This document shows positions 24,625 through 31,537 of a stretch of DNA of 38,666 nt, piece by piece. The notes under the pieces were generated by a model, which was not told where the DNA came from, did not search any database, and saw nothing but the letters and a program-made list of their open reading frames with translations. The translations under genes were made by a program, and so were the position numbers. Each line of letters starts with the position of its first letter. The stretch's first letter is position 1. The stretch is from an uncultured Clostridia bacterium (GTDB lineage: Bacteria; Bacillota; Clostridia; Christensenellales; Borkfalkiaceae), in the NCBI GenBank assembly GCA_947625095.1, contig CANQMX010000017.1, positions 1 through 38,666 of the forward strand, in the 5' to 3' direction.

Positions 24625-25829
24625 TGGCAGAAGAATATTGGCGCGGCAGGCTGGGCGCGGCGGAACAACAGGCCTATGACGAAATGAAGGCGGCGCTTCA
24701 ATGCGGGCAGACGGATGTCCCTCTGCCCGGCGGCGTGCGCGATTTTATGGGCTGTTTCGAAGCCGTCACCTTCGACCACCCCGAATTCTATTGGGTGGGA
24801 AGTCAGTGCGGCGTCTCGCGCGGAAGGGGCGGGATGGTGGCGCAGTTCCAGCGCATCTATTCCGCCTTTGAAACCAACAAGCTGGATATCAAGATAGATG
24901 TCGCCAGGGATACGGTGAAGAGCCGCGCGCAGGGCATTTCCGATGAGCGCGAGCTCTGCCGCGTCGTCGCGGGGTATCTCCTCGAAAACGTCACCTATCA
25001 GATAGACGTGCGCATGAACCAAAACGCGGCGGCGGCGCTGTGCTTCTACAAGGCGCAGTGCACGGGCATTTCCCTTGCCGCAAAGTTGCTTTTGGATTCC
25101 CTCGGCGTGTGGTGTATCGCCGTCAACGGCGAGGTCTCGTCGGGCGGCAGGGGCGGGCCGCATTGTTGGAACATCGTGCGGATCGGCGGAAATTACTACC
25201 ACTTCGACGTCACCTCCATGCTCGGCGCAAACGGCGGCGCGGGCGGCGCTCCCGCCAAGAAGCCGTACACCTATCTCTATTTGAGTTACAGCGACGCCAA
25301 GATCTCGTCGACGCACCGCTGGAACAAGCAACTCCCGCCCTGCACCGATACGCGCTATGACGAGGCGGACGGCTTCTCCTCCGCCCCCGCACAGCCCGCG
25401 CAACAGCCCGCATATCAACCGCAACAGCCCGCGCAGCAGCCCCAACAGCCTGCGCAGCCGCAGTCGCGGTTCGGCTTTCGCTGGCCGTTCTCGCGCATGG
25501 GCGGGGCAAAACAGCAGCAACAACAGCCGCAGCAGCAGAATTACGGCAGGCCGCAACAACAGCAGCAGACCGCGCCCGCTCGGCAAGGCGCGCCCGCGGG
25601 CATGAAGTCGGTGAGTTCGCAATACGAGATCAAGCAACTCTTCCCCGCGCAGCCTTCGGGGTCGTTCAAGACGACGTTCTACTATGCGACGGAGGCAACA
25701 TCGGAAAAACAGGCAAAACTCGTCGAGGAGGCGATCCGCAGTTATTATACGGCGCACAACGTCGGCGGGACGTTCCACTACTCCTACACGGGCAACGTGT
25801 GGACGATAGAATTACAGTTCGAGGTATGA
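24624..25829 (+). CDS. Transglutaminase-like cysteine protease-fold protein
   Basis: 401 residues from ATG 24624, whose A overlaps the upstream stop (TGATG), so translation is coupled. The transglutaminase-like triad is visible: Cys146 in AQCTGIS, His180 in PHCWNI, Asp195 in YHFDVTS, with the usual order and spacing. Residues about 255-330 are a Pro/Gln-rich low-complexity linker (AQQPAYQPQQ, KQQQQQPQQQ). The last 75 residues form a small alpha/beta module ending WTIELQFEV. Members of the fold act as proteases, peptide crosslinkers or peptidases. Here it could be the effector or a maturation protease of the system. No signal peptide, so it acts in the cytosol. Confidence 0.85.
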   Translation: MAEEYWRGRLGAAEQQAYDEMKAALQCGQTDVPLPGGVRDFMGCFEAVTFDHPEFYWVGSQCGVSRGRGGMVAQFQRIYSAFETNKLDIKIDVARDTVKSRAQGISDERELCRVVAGYLLENVTYQIDVRMNQNAAAALCFYKAQCTGISLAAKLLLDSLGVWCIAVNGEVSSGGRGGPHCWNIVRIGGNYYHFDVTSMLGANGGAGGAPAKKPYTYLYLSYSDAKISSTHRWNKQLPPCTDTRYDEADGFSSAPAQPAQQPAYQPQQPAQQPQQPAQPQSRFGFRWPFSRMGGAKQQQQQPQQQNYGRPQQQQQTAPARQGAPAGMKSVSSQYEIKQLFPAQPSGSFKTTFYYATEATSEKQAKLVEEAIRSYYTAHNVGGTFHYSYTGNVWTIELQFEV

Positions 25830-25830
25830 T

Positions 25831-26181
25831 ATGGGTGCGGCAAAAAACAAGGTGATCGCCGGCGATTACAGCGGCTGGGATGTCGTTGCGGGGCACGGCA
25901 AACTGCACTTCATGCACAGGCTCAAGAGGGTCGTATTGGATAGAACGACGGTCACGCACTATGAGGCGGTGGATGCGCGCAGCGGCAATTCCTTTTGGGG
26001 GAGTTTTCTGCGCGGCTATGTGGGCAATGCCGTTCTCGGGCCTGCGGGGCTGTTCGCCGCAACGTCATCGGCGGCGGGCAAGCGCGCCGTGCTCCTCTCG
26101 GTGGAATTTGCAAGCGGCGAACGCTCGCTCATCGAGGTGGACGATGGCGTCTACCGCAAATTTTTGCAAGTTCTGTTCTGA
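25831..26181 (+). CDS. Small PH-like / glycine-zipper protein
   Basis: 116 residues. An N-terminal beta-rich half (VIAGDYSGWDVV, KLHFM, VVLDRTTVTHYEAVD) is followed by a glycine-rich hydrophobic helix (GYVGNAVLGPAGLFAATS) and two more strands ending SLIEVDDGVYRKFLQVLF. This matches a widespread type of small protein with a PH-like or bPH-like fold interrupted by a glycine zipper, which may touch membranes. The start is 2 bases after the upstream stop. Function unknown. Confidence 0.6.
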   Translation: MGAAKNKVIAGDYSGWDVVAGHGKLHFMHRLKRVVLDRTTVTHYEAVDARSGNSFWGSFLRGYVGNAVLGPAGLFAATSSAAGKRAVLLSVEFASGERSLIEVDDGVYRKFLQVLF

Positions 26182-26202
26182 ATTTGTAAAGGACTACACA
26201 CG

Positions 26203-26225
26203 CGGCGGTGAAATAGAGACCGCCG
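26203..26225 (+). other. Intercistronic hairpin
   Basis: CGGCGGT-GAAATAGAG-ACCGCCG, a perfect 7-bp stem in the 63-base gap before the last gene of the operon. There is no T-run; it may tune expression or mRNA stability of the final cistron. Confidence 0.5.
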
Positions 26226-26244
26226 GAACATAAAAGGAGGTCGT

Positions 26245-27165
26245 ATGTTCGGCAGCAGAAAAGTTGTCATCTACCAGCGGCCGAGCGCGGGGGAAGTGTT
26301 CGGCACGATCCTCGTCGTTCTCATCGTGGGGGCGCTCGTCATCGGGGTCGCCGCGTGGATAAGTTGGTGGATCCTCGTTGCCTTTCTCGGCGTCGGCGTA
26401 CTCATCGGGCTTGTATATGCGCTCTTCGTGTATATCCGCGCCTTCATTCACTCCGTGGGCAACCTCGGGGGGTATGCTCCGCGCAGCACGGGCGCGGTGA
26501 TGTGCGTCATTGAAAAACTCTTTGCGCTCAACGCAATGACCGCCGTCGAGGCGTTCAACACCAATCTCTACAATGCGAGCGGTGCGCTCGCGCGGGGGCA
26601 GGCGTACCGTTTCCTCTCCTTCCGCAAGTGGATGTGGTATGTCGCTGCGCTCTCCATGGTCGTGCTCGGCGTCGTGCTGATCGCCGCGATCATCATTTTG
26701 CAATTCGCCCTCTTTCTCGGGCTTGTTGCGGCGCTTGTCGGCGTCATTGTCGCCATCTGCTTCCTCTACTTCGCCGCCTCTCTCTTCTACGGCTTGGGCT
26801 ATGCAACGGCATATTTCTTCGGCGCTTGCCGCAGCGAATTGGATTTTTCGGGCTACACGTTCACGAAATATGTCACCTTCCACGATGTCGGCTTTTGCCT
26901 CGGAACGGCGTTCACGTCGCTGGGGCGGATGCTCTCGGAATTTTGGCGCAACACGCTGGATCGCGCCCGCGACAACTTCAACGACGGTCTTTCCCGCCCG
27001 TTGAAATCGCTGTACCGCTGGCTGGAACTCGTCTCGCCCGTCGCGCTCGTTCTTTGGGCGGCGGTATGGACGGTGCTCGGCTGCATCTTCCTGCCCATCG
27101 TGCTCTTCCTCATGTGGCTGGGGCTTCTGCTCTTCACCTGCGTCATCAAGATCTTCGTTCACTGA
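26245..27165 (+). CDS. Polytopic membrane protein, last gene of the operon
   Basis: 306 residues with a strong ribosome site (AAAGGAGGTCGT). Hydrophobic spans are seen at about 19-45 and 48-68 (FGTILVVLIVGALVIGVAA; ILVAFLGVGVLIGLVYALF), 130-155, 157-192, and two near the C-terminus (260-302), giving about six. The central part (residues 75-130 and 200-255) is soluble. No transporter or enzyme motif is recognised. By position it is the likely membrane component of the system, perhaps working with the 55-residue protein and the membrane GTPase. Confidence 0.72.
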   Translation: MFGSRKVVIYQRPSAGEVFGTILVVLIVGALVIGVAAWISWWILVAFLGVGVLIGLVYALFVYIRAFIHSVGNLGGYAPRSTGAVMCVIEKLFALNAMTAVEAFNTNLYNASGALARGQAYRFLSFRKWMWYVAALSMVVLGVVLIAAIIILQFALFLGLVAALVGVIVAICFLYFAASLFYGLGYATAYFFGACRSELDFSGYTFTKYVTFHDVGFCLGTAFTSLGRMLSEFWRNTLDRARDNFNDGLSRPLKSLYRWLELVSPVALVLWAAVWTVLGCIFLPIVLFLMWLGLLLFTCVIKIFVH

Positions 27166-27178
27166 ACGGGCGATCTGC

Positions 27179-27205
27179 GGCTCCGCTTCGGCGGAGTCTT
27201 TTTTT
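27179..27205 (+). terminator. Terminator of the Hsp70/GTPase operon
   Basis: GGCTCCGC-TTCG-GCGGAGTC with one G-T pair, a stable UUCG loop and T7. It sits 13 bases after the last stop, marking the operon end. Confidence 0.92.
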
Positions 27206-27248
27206 GTAAAACCGCGCGGGCACACGCGCAGGCACACCCGCGGGCACA

Positions 27249-27281
27249 TAAAAAAACCGGGCATATATTGCTCGGCTTTTT
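27249..27281 (-). terminator. Terminator of the SPFH operon (bidirectional)
   Basis: On the minus strand GCCGAGCA-ATATA-TGCCCGGT pairs with one mismatch and is followed by T7. The other strand also has a T5 run, so it may back up the operon terminator. Three loose GGCACA repeats lie beside it (27210-27250). Confidence 0.65.
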
Positions 27282-27332
27282 CTCGCTTGAAAGCGCGGCT
27301 ACATTGTCTTTGTTCCGCTCGGAAGGGGGCGC

Positions 27333-27995
27333 TTAAATTTCGATCTTGGTTCTGATCCCAAGCTTGAGCATTTTATCCTGCAGGAACGCAAACAGGATGG
27401 GGTCTGTCTTGGCGCGTGCCTCCTGGCTCGCCTGCAGTGTTTCCATGTGGCTCAAAACTTCGTCGAACGAACGGCCGCTGCCGGTGGGGATATAATAGGC
27501 GTGAGGGGCTTGGTCGAGGATGGTTTTCATGGCGTCCTTGATGGCGTCGCCGAGGATGTTGGAAACGACCGCGACCGAAACGACGGGCTTTTCCGCGGTG
27601 GGCTTGTATTTGATGCCTTTGAGCACGGCGGCAAACTTCTTGGTGTCAAAGCCCAGGCAGTTTATCTTGAGGGTGAAATCGTAGGTCGCTCTTTTCCCCT
27701 TTTTGGTAGTGATGGTGTCATTGAACCGCAGTTTTACCGTGCAGCAGTCGAGGAAATACCCCGTAACATTTTTTGCCGTCGAGGAAAGTACCCCCCGCTT
27801 CAATTTGGGGAAATGTTTTTTATCGAGTTTTACCGAGGTGGCGGACTTTGTGGAATATGTCCCCGCCACCGAATAGCCCTGCATGATGCAGACTTCCTGG
27901 TTGGCGGCCAGGGCTACCGTCGTATCACGGGGGCAATCCTGCGCCTTGCTTCCCGCCACGAGCGAATACTTATCAACGCTTGCTGTAATGGTCAT
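27333..27995 (-). CDS. SPFH-like protein, second of a pair
   Basis: 220 residues. It is a distant paralogue of the protein at 28025-28645: both begin with a short N-terminal segment, then a beta-rich part (ATYDFTLKINCLGFDTKKF here, TYDYYIEYHCHGFKASDF in the partner), then helices (NILGDAIKDAMKTILDQAP) and a final segment ending LGIRTKIEI. This is the layout of SPFH/band-7 domains of the virion-core-like (YdjI) type. No membrane span is visible. AAGGAGGAAAAAAT precedes ATG 27993-27995. It is the downstream gene of an operon whose promoter matches that of the Hsp70 operon. Such proteins form oligomeric assemblies; the role here is unknown. Confidence 0.55.
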   Translation of the reverse strand: MTITASVDKYSLVAGSKAQDCPRDTTVALAANQEVCIMQGYSVAGTYSTKSATSVKLDKKHFPKLKRGVLSSTAKNVTGYFLDCCTVKLRFNDTITTKKGKRATYDFTLKINCLGFDTKKFAAVLKGIKYKPTAEKPVVSVAVVSNILGDAIKDAMKTILDQAPHAYYIPTGSGRSFDEVLSHMETLQASQEARAKTDPILFAFLQDKMLKLGIRTKIEI

Positions 27996-28024
27996 ATTTT
28001 TTCCTCCTTATATTTCATGCCCTG

Positions 28025-28645
28025 TTAAGGCATACTTCTGATTTTGTTCGTGAACTTGAACCCGATCGAGGAGACGCAATCGTCGAGATAGGTCGAAAGC
28101 CCCAGCGACTTGGAACCGTCATAGTGATGATTGGGAAGATCGTCAAGGAGCGTTTTCATGTAGTCGTTTGTGCGCTCTTTCACGAGTTCCTGCACAAGTT
28201 CCTCCGAGACGATCAGTTTATTCACGTCGGTCGCGACCTTGGTTTTTCTGAAGAAATCGATGAAATCGGAGGCTTTGAACCCGTGGCAATGGTACTCGAT
28301 GTAGTAGTCATATGTGCCCGCATATCCCCTTGCGGTGGTCACGCGGCCGGTGATATGCGCCACGTTGGTACATTCGTGCAGCCAATACAGGGTGACGTCG
28401 AGGTATTCCTTCCCGAACAGTTTTTTCTTCAGCCCGGAGAACTGCTTTTTCTTCAAAGGCTTCCTGAAGCCCCTTTTGTGCGCGAGCGCATGGCCTGTAT
28501 AACGCCCGTTCTGATACACGATGAGGGTACAATGAGGGCCGACTTTCACGATCGACTTTTTGGGATAGGCCTGCGTCTTGGTCGCGACAAGGATGGGGTG
28601 CTCATTGAGCTGATTGACAGGCTCTGTGACATAATTTGTTTTCAT
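28025..28645 (-). CDS. SPFH-like protein, first of a pair
   Basis: 206 residues. The sequence SIVKVGPHCTLIVYQNGRYT, then VTTARGYAGTYDYYIEYHC, then FIDFFRKT and helices LVQELVKERTNDYMKTLLDD, and finally STYLDDCVSSIGFKFTNKI follows the pattern of bacterial SPFH-domain proteins (a G-T-Y-x-Y strand, a helical pair and a last GI/GF strand). A basic stretch KRGFRKPLKKKQFSGLKKK is unusual for the family. GGGAGAAATCATT precedes ATG 28643-28645. The two SPFH genes are convergent to the Hsp70 operon and share its control element, so they are probably part of the same system. Confidence 0.58.
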   Translation of the reverse strand: MKTNYVTEPVNQLNEHPILVATKTQAYPKKSIVKVGPHCTLIVYQNGRYTGHALAHKRGFRKPLKKKQFSGLKKKLFGKEYLDVTLYWLHECTNVAHITGRVTTARGYAGTYDYYIEYHCHGFKASDFIDFFRKTKVATDVNKLIVSEELVQELVKERTNDYMKTLLDDLPNHHYDGSKSLGLSTYLDDCVSSIGFKFTNKIRSMP

Positions 28646-28731
28646 AATGATTTCTCCCTTTTTGCCGAAAGAGGTGTTTTTCGGATAGGCAAAAGCGCGC
28701 CGCCCCGCGGCTTTTTCGGCTTCTTTCCTAC

Positions 28732-28767
28732 ATTTTATTACATAAAGCGTTAAAAAAGCGTTAAAAT
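28732..28767 (-). promoter_or_regulatory. Tandem 11-bp repeat and -10 box of the SPFH operon
   Basis: On the minus strand the same 23 bases found at 8748-8770 (two TTTTAACGCTT in tandem) occupy 28745-28767, followed after seven bases by TAAAAT (28732-28737). Sequence and spacing are identical to the Hsp70 operon's promoter, and no -35 box is present. The neighbouring response regulator is the obvious candidate activator. Confidence 0.8.
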
Positions 28768-28789
28768 AGAGACGGCGTGCAAAAAAAAC

Positions 28790-28818
28790 TTGAAAAAAAT
28801 CATAAAATATTGTAAAAT
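28790..28818 (+). promoter_or_regulatory. Promoter of the two-component genes
   Basis: TTGAAA (28790-28795), 17-base spacer, TAAAAT (28813-28818). The predicted start is at or within a base or two of A28825, the first base of the kinase ATG, so the message may be leaderless. Confidence 0.72.
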
Positions 28819-28824
28819 GGGCGC

Positions 28825-30198
28825 ATGAAGATGAAGAGAAAGGCGTTGATTTTTACGATCGCGTGCCTCGCGGCCGCCATAGCGATCGGAACGGTGCTGC
28901 CCCTCGCGCTTTCGGGCGTGGCGGGGGAGTTTACGCCCAACGCCACGGTGGGCGCCGCGTATATGACGACGATCGGCCTTCTCTTTCTCATCCTCATCGT
29001 CGAGATCGTCTCGGTGTTCAAGATCGATGATTCCACCTTCCACACCGCGCTGCTTGCGGGGTGTCTCTTCGCGATGTACGCGTGTTCGGCGGATACGTAC
29101 ATCTTTTTCTTCTGTTACGGGCTGCGCATCCCCGATGCCGTGCTCGGCGTGACAAGCGAACTCGCGTTCGTGTTCTCCGAACTCAGTTGCGTCTGGTATA
29201 TGTGCTATCTCTACAAGATCCGCGTCGATAGCCGCACGGCCTCCGCGGTCGCCGTGCCCGTCGTCGTGGCGGTGCTGGGGTATGCCACCGCGTTCATCTA
29301 CAATTACGCCTACATCGCGCACTTTATCCTCGCCCTCATTCTGTCCACGGCGTTCTGTCAGGTCATTGTGCTTGCGGAAAAGCGGGGCAATTTCGGGCCT
29401 TCCTCATACGGCGTCATCGCAATTTACGCGCTGGCGATGGGGGCGCAGAGCGCCAACGCGCTCCTGTACAGCGGGCCTGCCGAGGCCATTCCGGGGCTTA
29501 CGCTGGGCTTTGCCATTCTCACGTTCGCCATGTTCATCTTCGTCTATCTCGCCTTCTCCATCCGCACCGATGTGCGCGCCGTGCGTTCGGATGCGTATAA
29601 GCAGCAGGCGGCCACGTTTGAGACCCGCGCCCTCACGTTGCAGATCAAGCCGCACTTCATCTTCAACTCGCTCGAAGCCCTCCGTGCTCTCTACCACAAA
29701 GATCTCGCCCTCGGGGACGAGGGGCTATCCCGCCTTTCGGACTTTCTCCGCGGAAGCATCGGCTCGTTCGACAGCGACCTCATTCCCTTCGAGACGGAGA
29801 TCGATAACATCTACAACTACACCGAATTTGAAAATCTCAAAAGGGACGAGGGGATAGAAGTCATCTTCGATATCGACTATACCGATTTCGTAGTGCCGCC
29901 CTTCTCCATCCAGCCCTTTGTGGAGAACGCCTTTAAGTACAGCGGCGTGGAAAAGACGGGCGGCAGGGTCGTCATCTCCTCTTACAGGGAGGAAAACCGC
30001 GTCATCGTGGGCGTCTCGGATAACGGCAAGGGCTTTGATCCAAGCGCCATCTCCGAACGCTCCCACGGCATCCGCAACGCGTGCGAAAGGTTCGCCCTCG
30101 CCCTCGATGCAAGGCCGGAGATCAAGAGCGAACCCGGCAAGGGAACGACCGTCAAGATCGTGATAGATATCGCAAGGCGGGGGGGGGTAGACGAATGA
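28825..30198 (+). CDS. LytS/YehU-type sensor histidine kinase
   Basis: 457 residues. The N-terminal half holds about seven or eight membrane spans (from LIFTIACLAAAIAIG onward to FAILTFAMFIFVYLAF near 240), with no extracellular ligand domain, so it probably senses something in the membrane. A linker leads to the His_kinase domain: QIKPHFIFNSLEALRAL with phospho-His277, and an ATP-binding domain with FVENAFKYS (N-box), SDNGKGFDP (G1) and EPGKGTTVKIVI (G2). There is no ribosome site; the message seems leaderless, and ATG 28831 is an alternative. It ends VDE after nine G (30179-30187) and overlaps the response regulator by ATGA. LytS-type kinases usually pair with LytTR regulators; this one does not. 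Confidence 0.9.
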   Translation: MKMKRKALIFTIACLAAAIAIGTVLPLALSGVAGEFTPNATVGAAYMTTIGLLFLILIVEIVSVFKIDDSTFHTALLAGCLFAMYACSADTYIFFFCYGLRIPDAVLGVTSELAFVFSELSCVWYMCYLYKIRVDSRTASAVAVPVVVAVLGYATAFIYNYAYIAHFILALILSTAFCQVIVLAEKRGNFGPSSYGVIAIYALAMGAQSANALLYSGPAEAIPGLTLGFAILTFAMFIFVYLAFSIRTDVRAVRSDAYKQQAATFETRALTLQIKPHFIFNSLEALRALYHKDLALGDEGLSRLSDFLRGSIGSFDSDLIPFETEIDNIYNYTEFENLKRDEGIEVIFDIDYTDFVVPPFSIQPFVENAFKYSGVEKTGGRVVISSYREENRVIVGVSDNGKGFDPSAISERSHGIRNACERFALALDARPEIKSEPGKGTTVKIVIDIARRGGVDE

Positions 30199-30977
30199 AA
30201 GTCGTTGTTGTAGACGATGAAATGTATGCGTTGCAATCCTTTTTGAGCGAGATCGTCGGGCGGGACGTGGAGTGTAAATTTTTCCGCGACGACGAAGCCT
30301 CCATCCTCAACTATCTTCGCCAGAACAAGGTGGATGCGCTCTTCACCGATATCGGTATGCCGAACGTCGACGGGGTAAAACTCGCCGAAGAGGTCGTCGC
30401 GCTCTTCACCGAGATGCCCGTCGTATTCATCACGGGGATGACCGTCACTTCCGCCGACCTTCCCGAAGCGCTCCGCCGCAACACGCTGGGGTTTTTGTAT
30501 AAGCCGTACAACGCCGATAAACTCGCGGAACTTCTCAACCTCATCGCCCAGCGCACGCCCACGCTGTATGTGCGCACCTTCGATTCCTTCGATTGCTTTG
30601 TCGATGGAAAACTTCTCATGTTCTCGTCGGCGAAGGCGAAGGAACTCTTCGCGCTCCTCATCGCATACAACGGAAATTCCCTCACCATGGCGGATGCCAT
30701 CGCCCATCTCTGGCAGAACGCCAATGTGGATAAGGCAAAGGTGCTCTACCGCAACGCCGTGTTCCGCCTGCGCAAGACGCTGAACGAGGTGGGCGTCGAC
30801 TGCGTGGGGTTCGGCCGCGCCGTTCTTACGCTGGATAAGACGCACGTCCGCTGCGATTATTGGGACTATCTCCGCCTCGGCGAGGGCGCATATCGCGGCG
30901 AATTTTTGAAGAACTACGATTGGAGCATCGTCTATCTCCCCGAACTCGACGCCATCCCCAAGAAAACAGAGCGATGA
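30195..30977 (+). CDS. Response regulator with OmpR/SARP-like winged helix
   Basis: 260 residues. Residues 1-120 form a receiver domain: acidic pair VVVDDE, phospho-acceptor Asp52 in LFTDIGMPNVDG, conserved threonine in ITGMT and lysine in YKPYN. Residues 130-225 form a winged-helix domain of the OmpR/SARP type (FSSAKAKELFALLIAYNGNS, then NAVFRLRKTLNEVGV). Such domains bind direct repeats with an 11-bp period, which is the spacing of the repeats before the Hsp70 and SPFH operons. ATG 30195 overlaps the kinase stop. I infer that it activates both operons; this is not shown by the sequence itself. Confidence 0.9.
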   Translation: MKVVVVDDEMYALQSFLSEIVGRDVECKFFRDDEASILNYLRQNKVDALFTDIGMPNVDGVKLAEEVVALFTEMPVVFITGMTVTSADLPEALRRNTLGFLYKPYNADKLAELLNLIAQRTPTLYVRTFDSFDCFVDGKLLMFSSAKAKELFALLIAYNGNSLTMADAIAHLWQNANVDKAKVLYRNAVFRLRKTLNEVGVDCVGFGRAVLTLDKTHVRCDYWDYLRLGEGAYRGEFLKNYDWSIVYLPELDAIPKKTER

Positions 30978-30990
30978 CCTTATTCAACAA

Positions 30991-31021
30991 ATCCCCGCGT
31001 TCCGTGCGGGGATCATTTTTT
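30991..31021 (+). terminator. Terminator of the two-component operon
   Basis: ATCCCCGC-GTTCCGT-GCGGGGAT, an 8-bp perfect stem, then T6. It lies 14 bases after the response regulator stop. Confidence 0.9.
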
Positions 31022-31066
31022 GCCTTCGGGCTGGCGTCGCCCCATCCTCGGGCTGCGCGCATATTC

Positions 31067-31095
31067 TTGCAATTATTTGAAATATATGCTATAAT
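31067..31095 (+). promoter_or_regulatory. Promoter of the DUF6485 gene
   Basis: TTGCAA (31067-31072), 17-base spacer, TATAAT (31090-31095). Confidence 0.85.
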
Positions 31096-31142
31096 TAAAA
31101 AAATTTCATACCGTAGGATAAAAAAATCAGGAGGAAACACAT

Positions 31143-31334
31143 ATGAACGTTTGCGATAACAAGAGACCCTGCCCGTGCACCTACGACTGCCCGCGCCACG
31201 GAAAGTGCTGCGCCTGCGTGGCGCACCACCGCGACCACGACGAGGGCGTTCCGGGGTGCTTCTTTTCCAAGGAGGCGGAGGCGACCTACGACAGGAGCAT
31301 CGAAAACCTCGCAAGGGACAAGGGACTTCTGTAA
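31143..31334 (+). CDS. Small cysteine-rich protein, DUF6485 type
   Basis: 63 residues with seven or more Cys and His in metal-binding spacing: CPCTYDCPRHGKCCACVAHH, followed by GCFFSKEAEATYDRSIENL. This matches a conserved small family of Clostridia known as DUF6485, probably a zinc or iron-sulfur protein of unknown function. AGGAGGAAACACAT precedes the ATG. The gene stands alone with its own promoter and is not obviously tied to the two-component system. Confidence 0.85.
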   Translation: MNVCDNKRPCPCTYDCPRHGKCCACVAHHRDHDEGVPGCFFSKEAEATYDRSIENLARDKGLL

Positions 31335-31344
31335 TTTTCGAGAA

Positions 31345-31407
31345 GAGGGGCGGTCGTCGTAGGCAAGACCCCATGCGGTACTTTGTCTACGGCTTTTGCC
31401 GCCCCTC
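31345..31407 (+). other. Two-tier stem-loop after the DUF6485 gene
   Basis: Outer arms GAGGGGCGG / CCGCCCCTC (31345-31353, 31399-31407) enclose an inner stem CGTAGGCAA / TTGTCTACG with one G-T pair. Only a weak T-rich tail (ATTCTTGT) follows. It may act as terminator of the DUF6485 gene or be a structured leader element. Confidence 0.5.
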
Positions 31408-31455
31408 ATTCTTGTAAAGAATTGTTAAGATTATTTTTGATGCGGGATTTCCCGC

Positions 31456-31484
31456 TTCCCATGAGGACGAAAATGTGTTACAAT
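31456..31484 (+). promoter_or_regulatory. Extended -10 promoter of the ABC importer
   Basis: TTCCCA (31456-31461), 17-base spacer, TACAAT (31479-31484) with TG one base before it (31476-31477). The weak -35 is compensated by the extended -10. A small GCGGG / CCCGC hairpin overlaps the -35 region. Confidence 0.6.
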
Positions 31485-31537
31485 AACAATGGAAGAGTGT
31501 TCGGAAAATCTGTCGTATTTGCGGAGGTCGGATCAGA

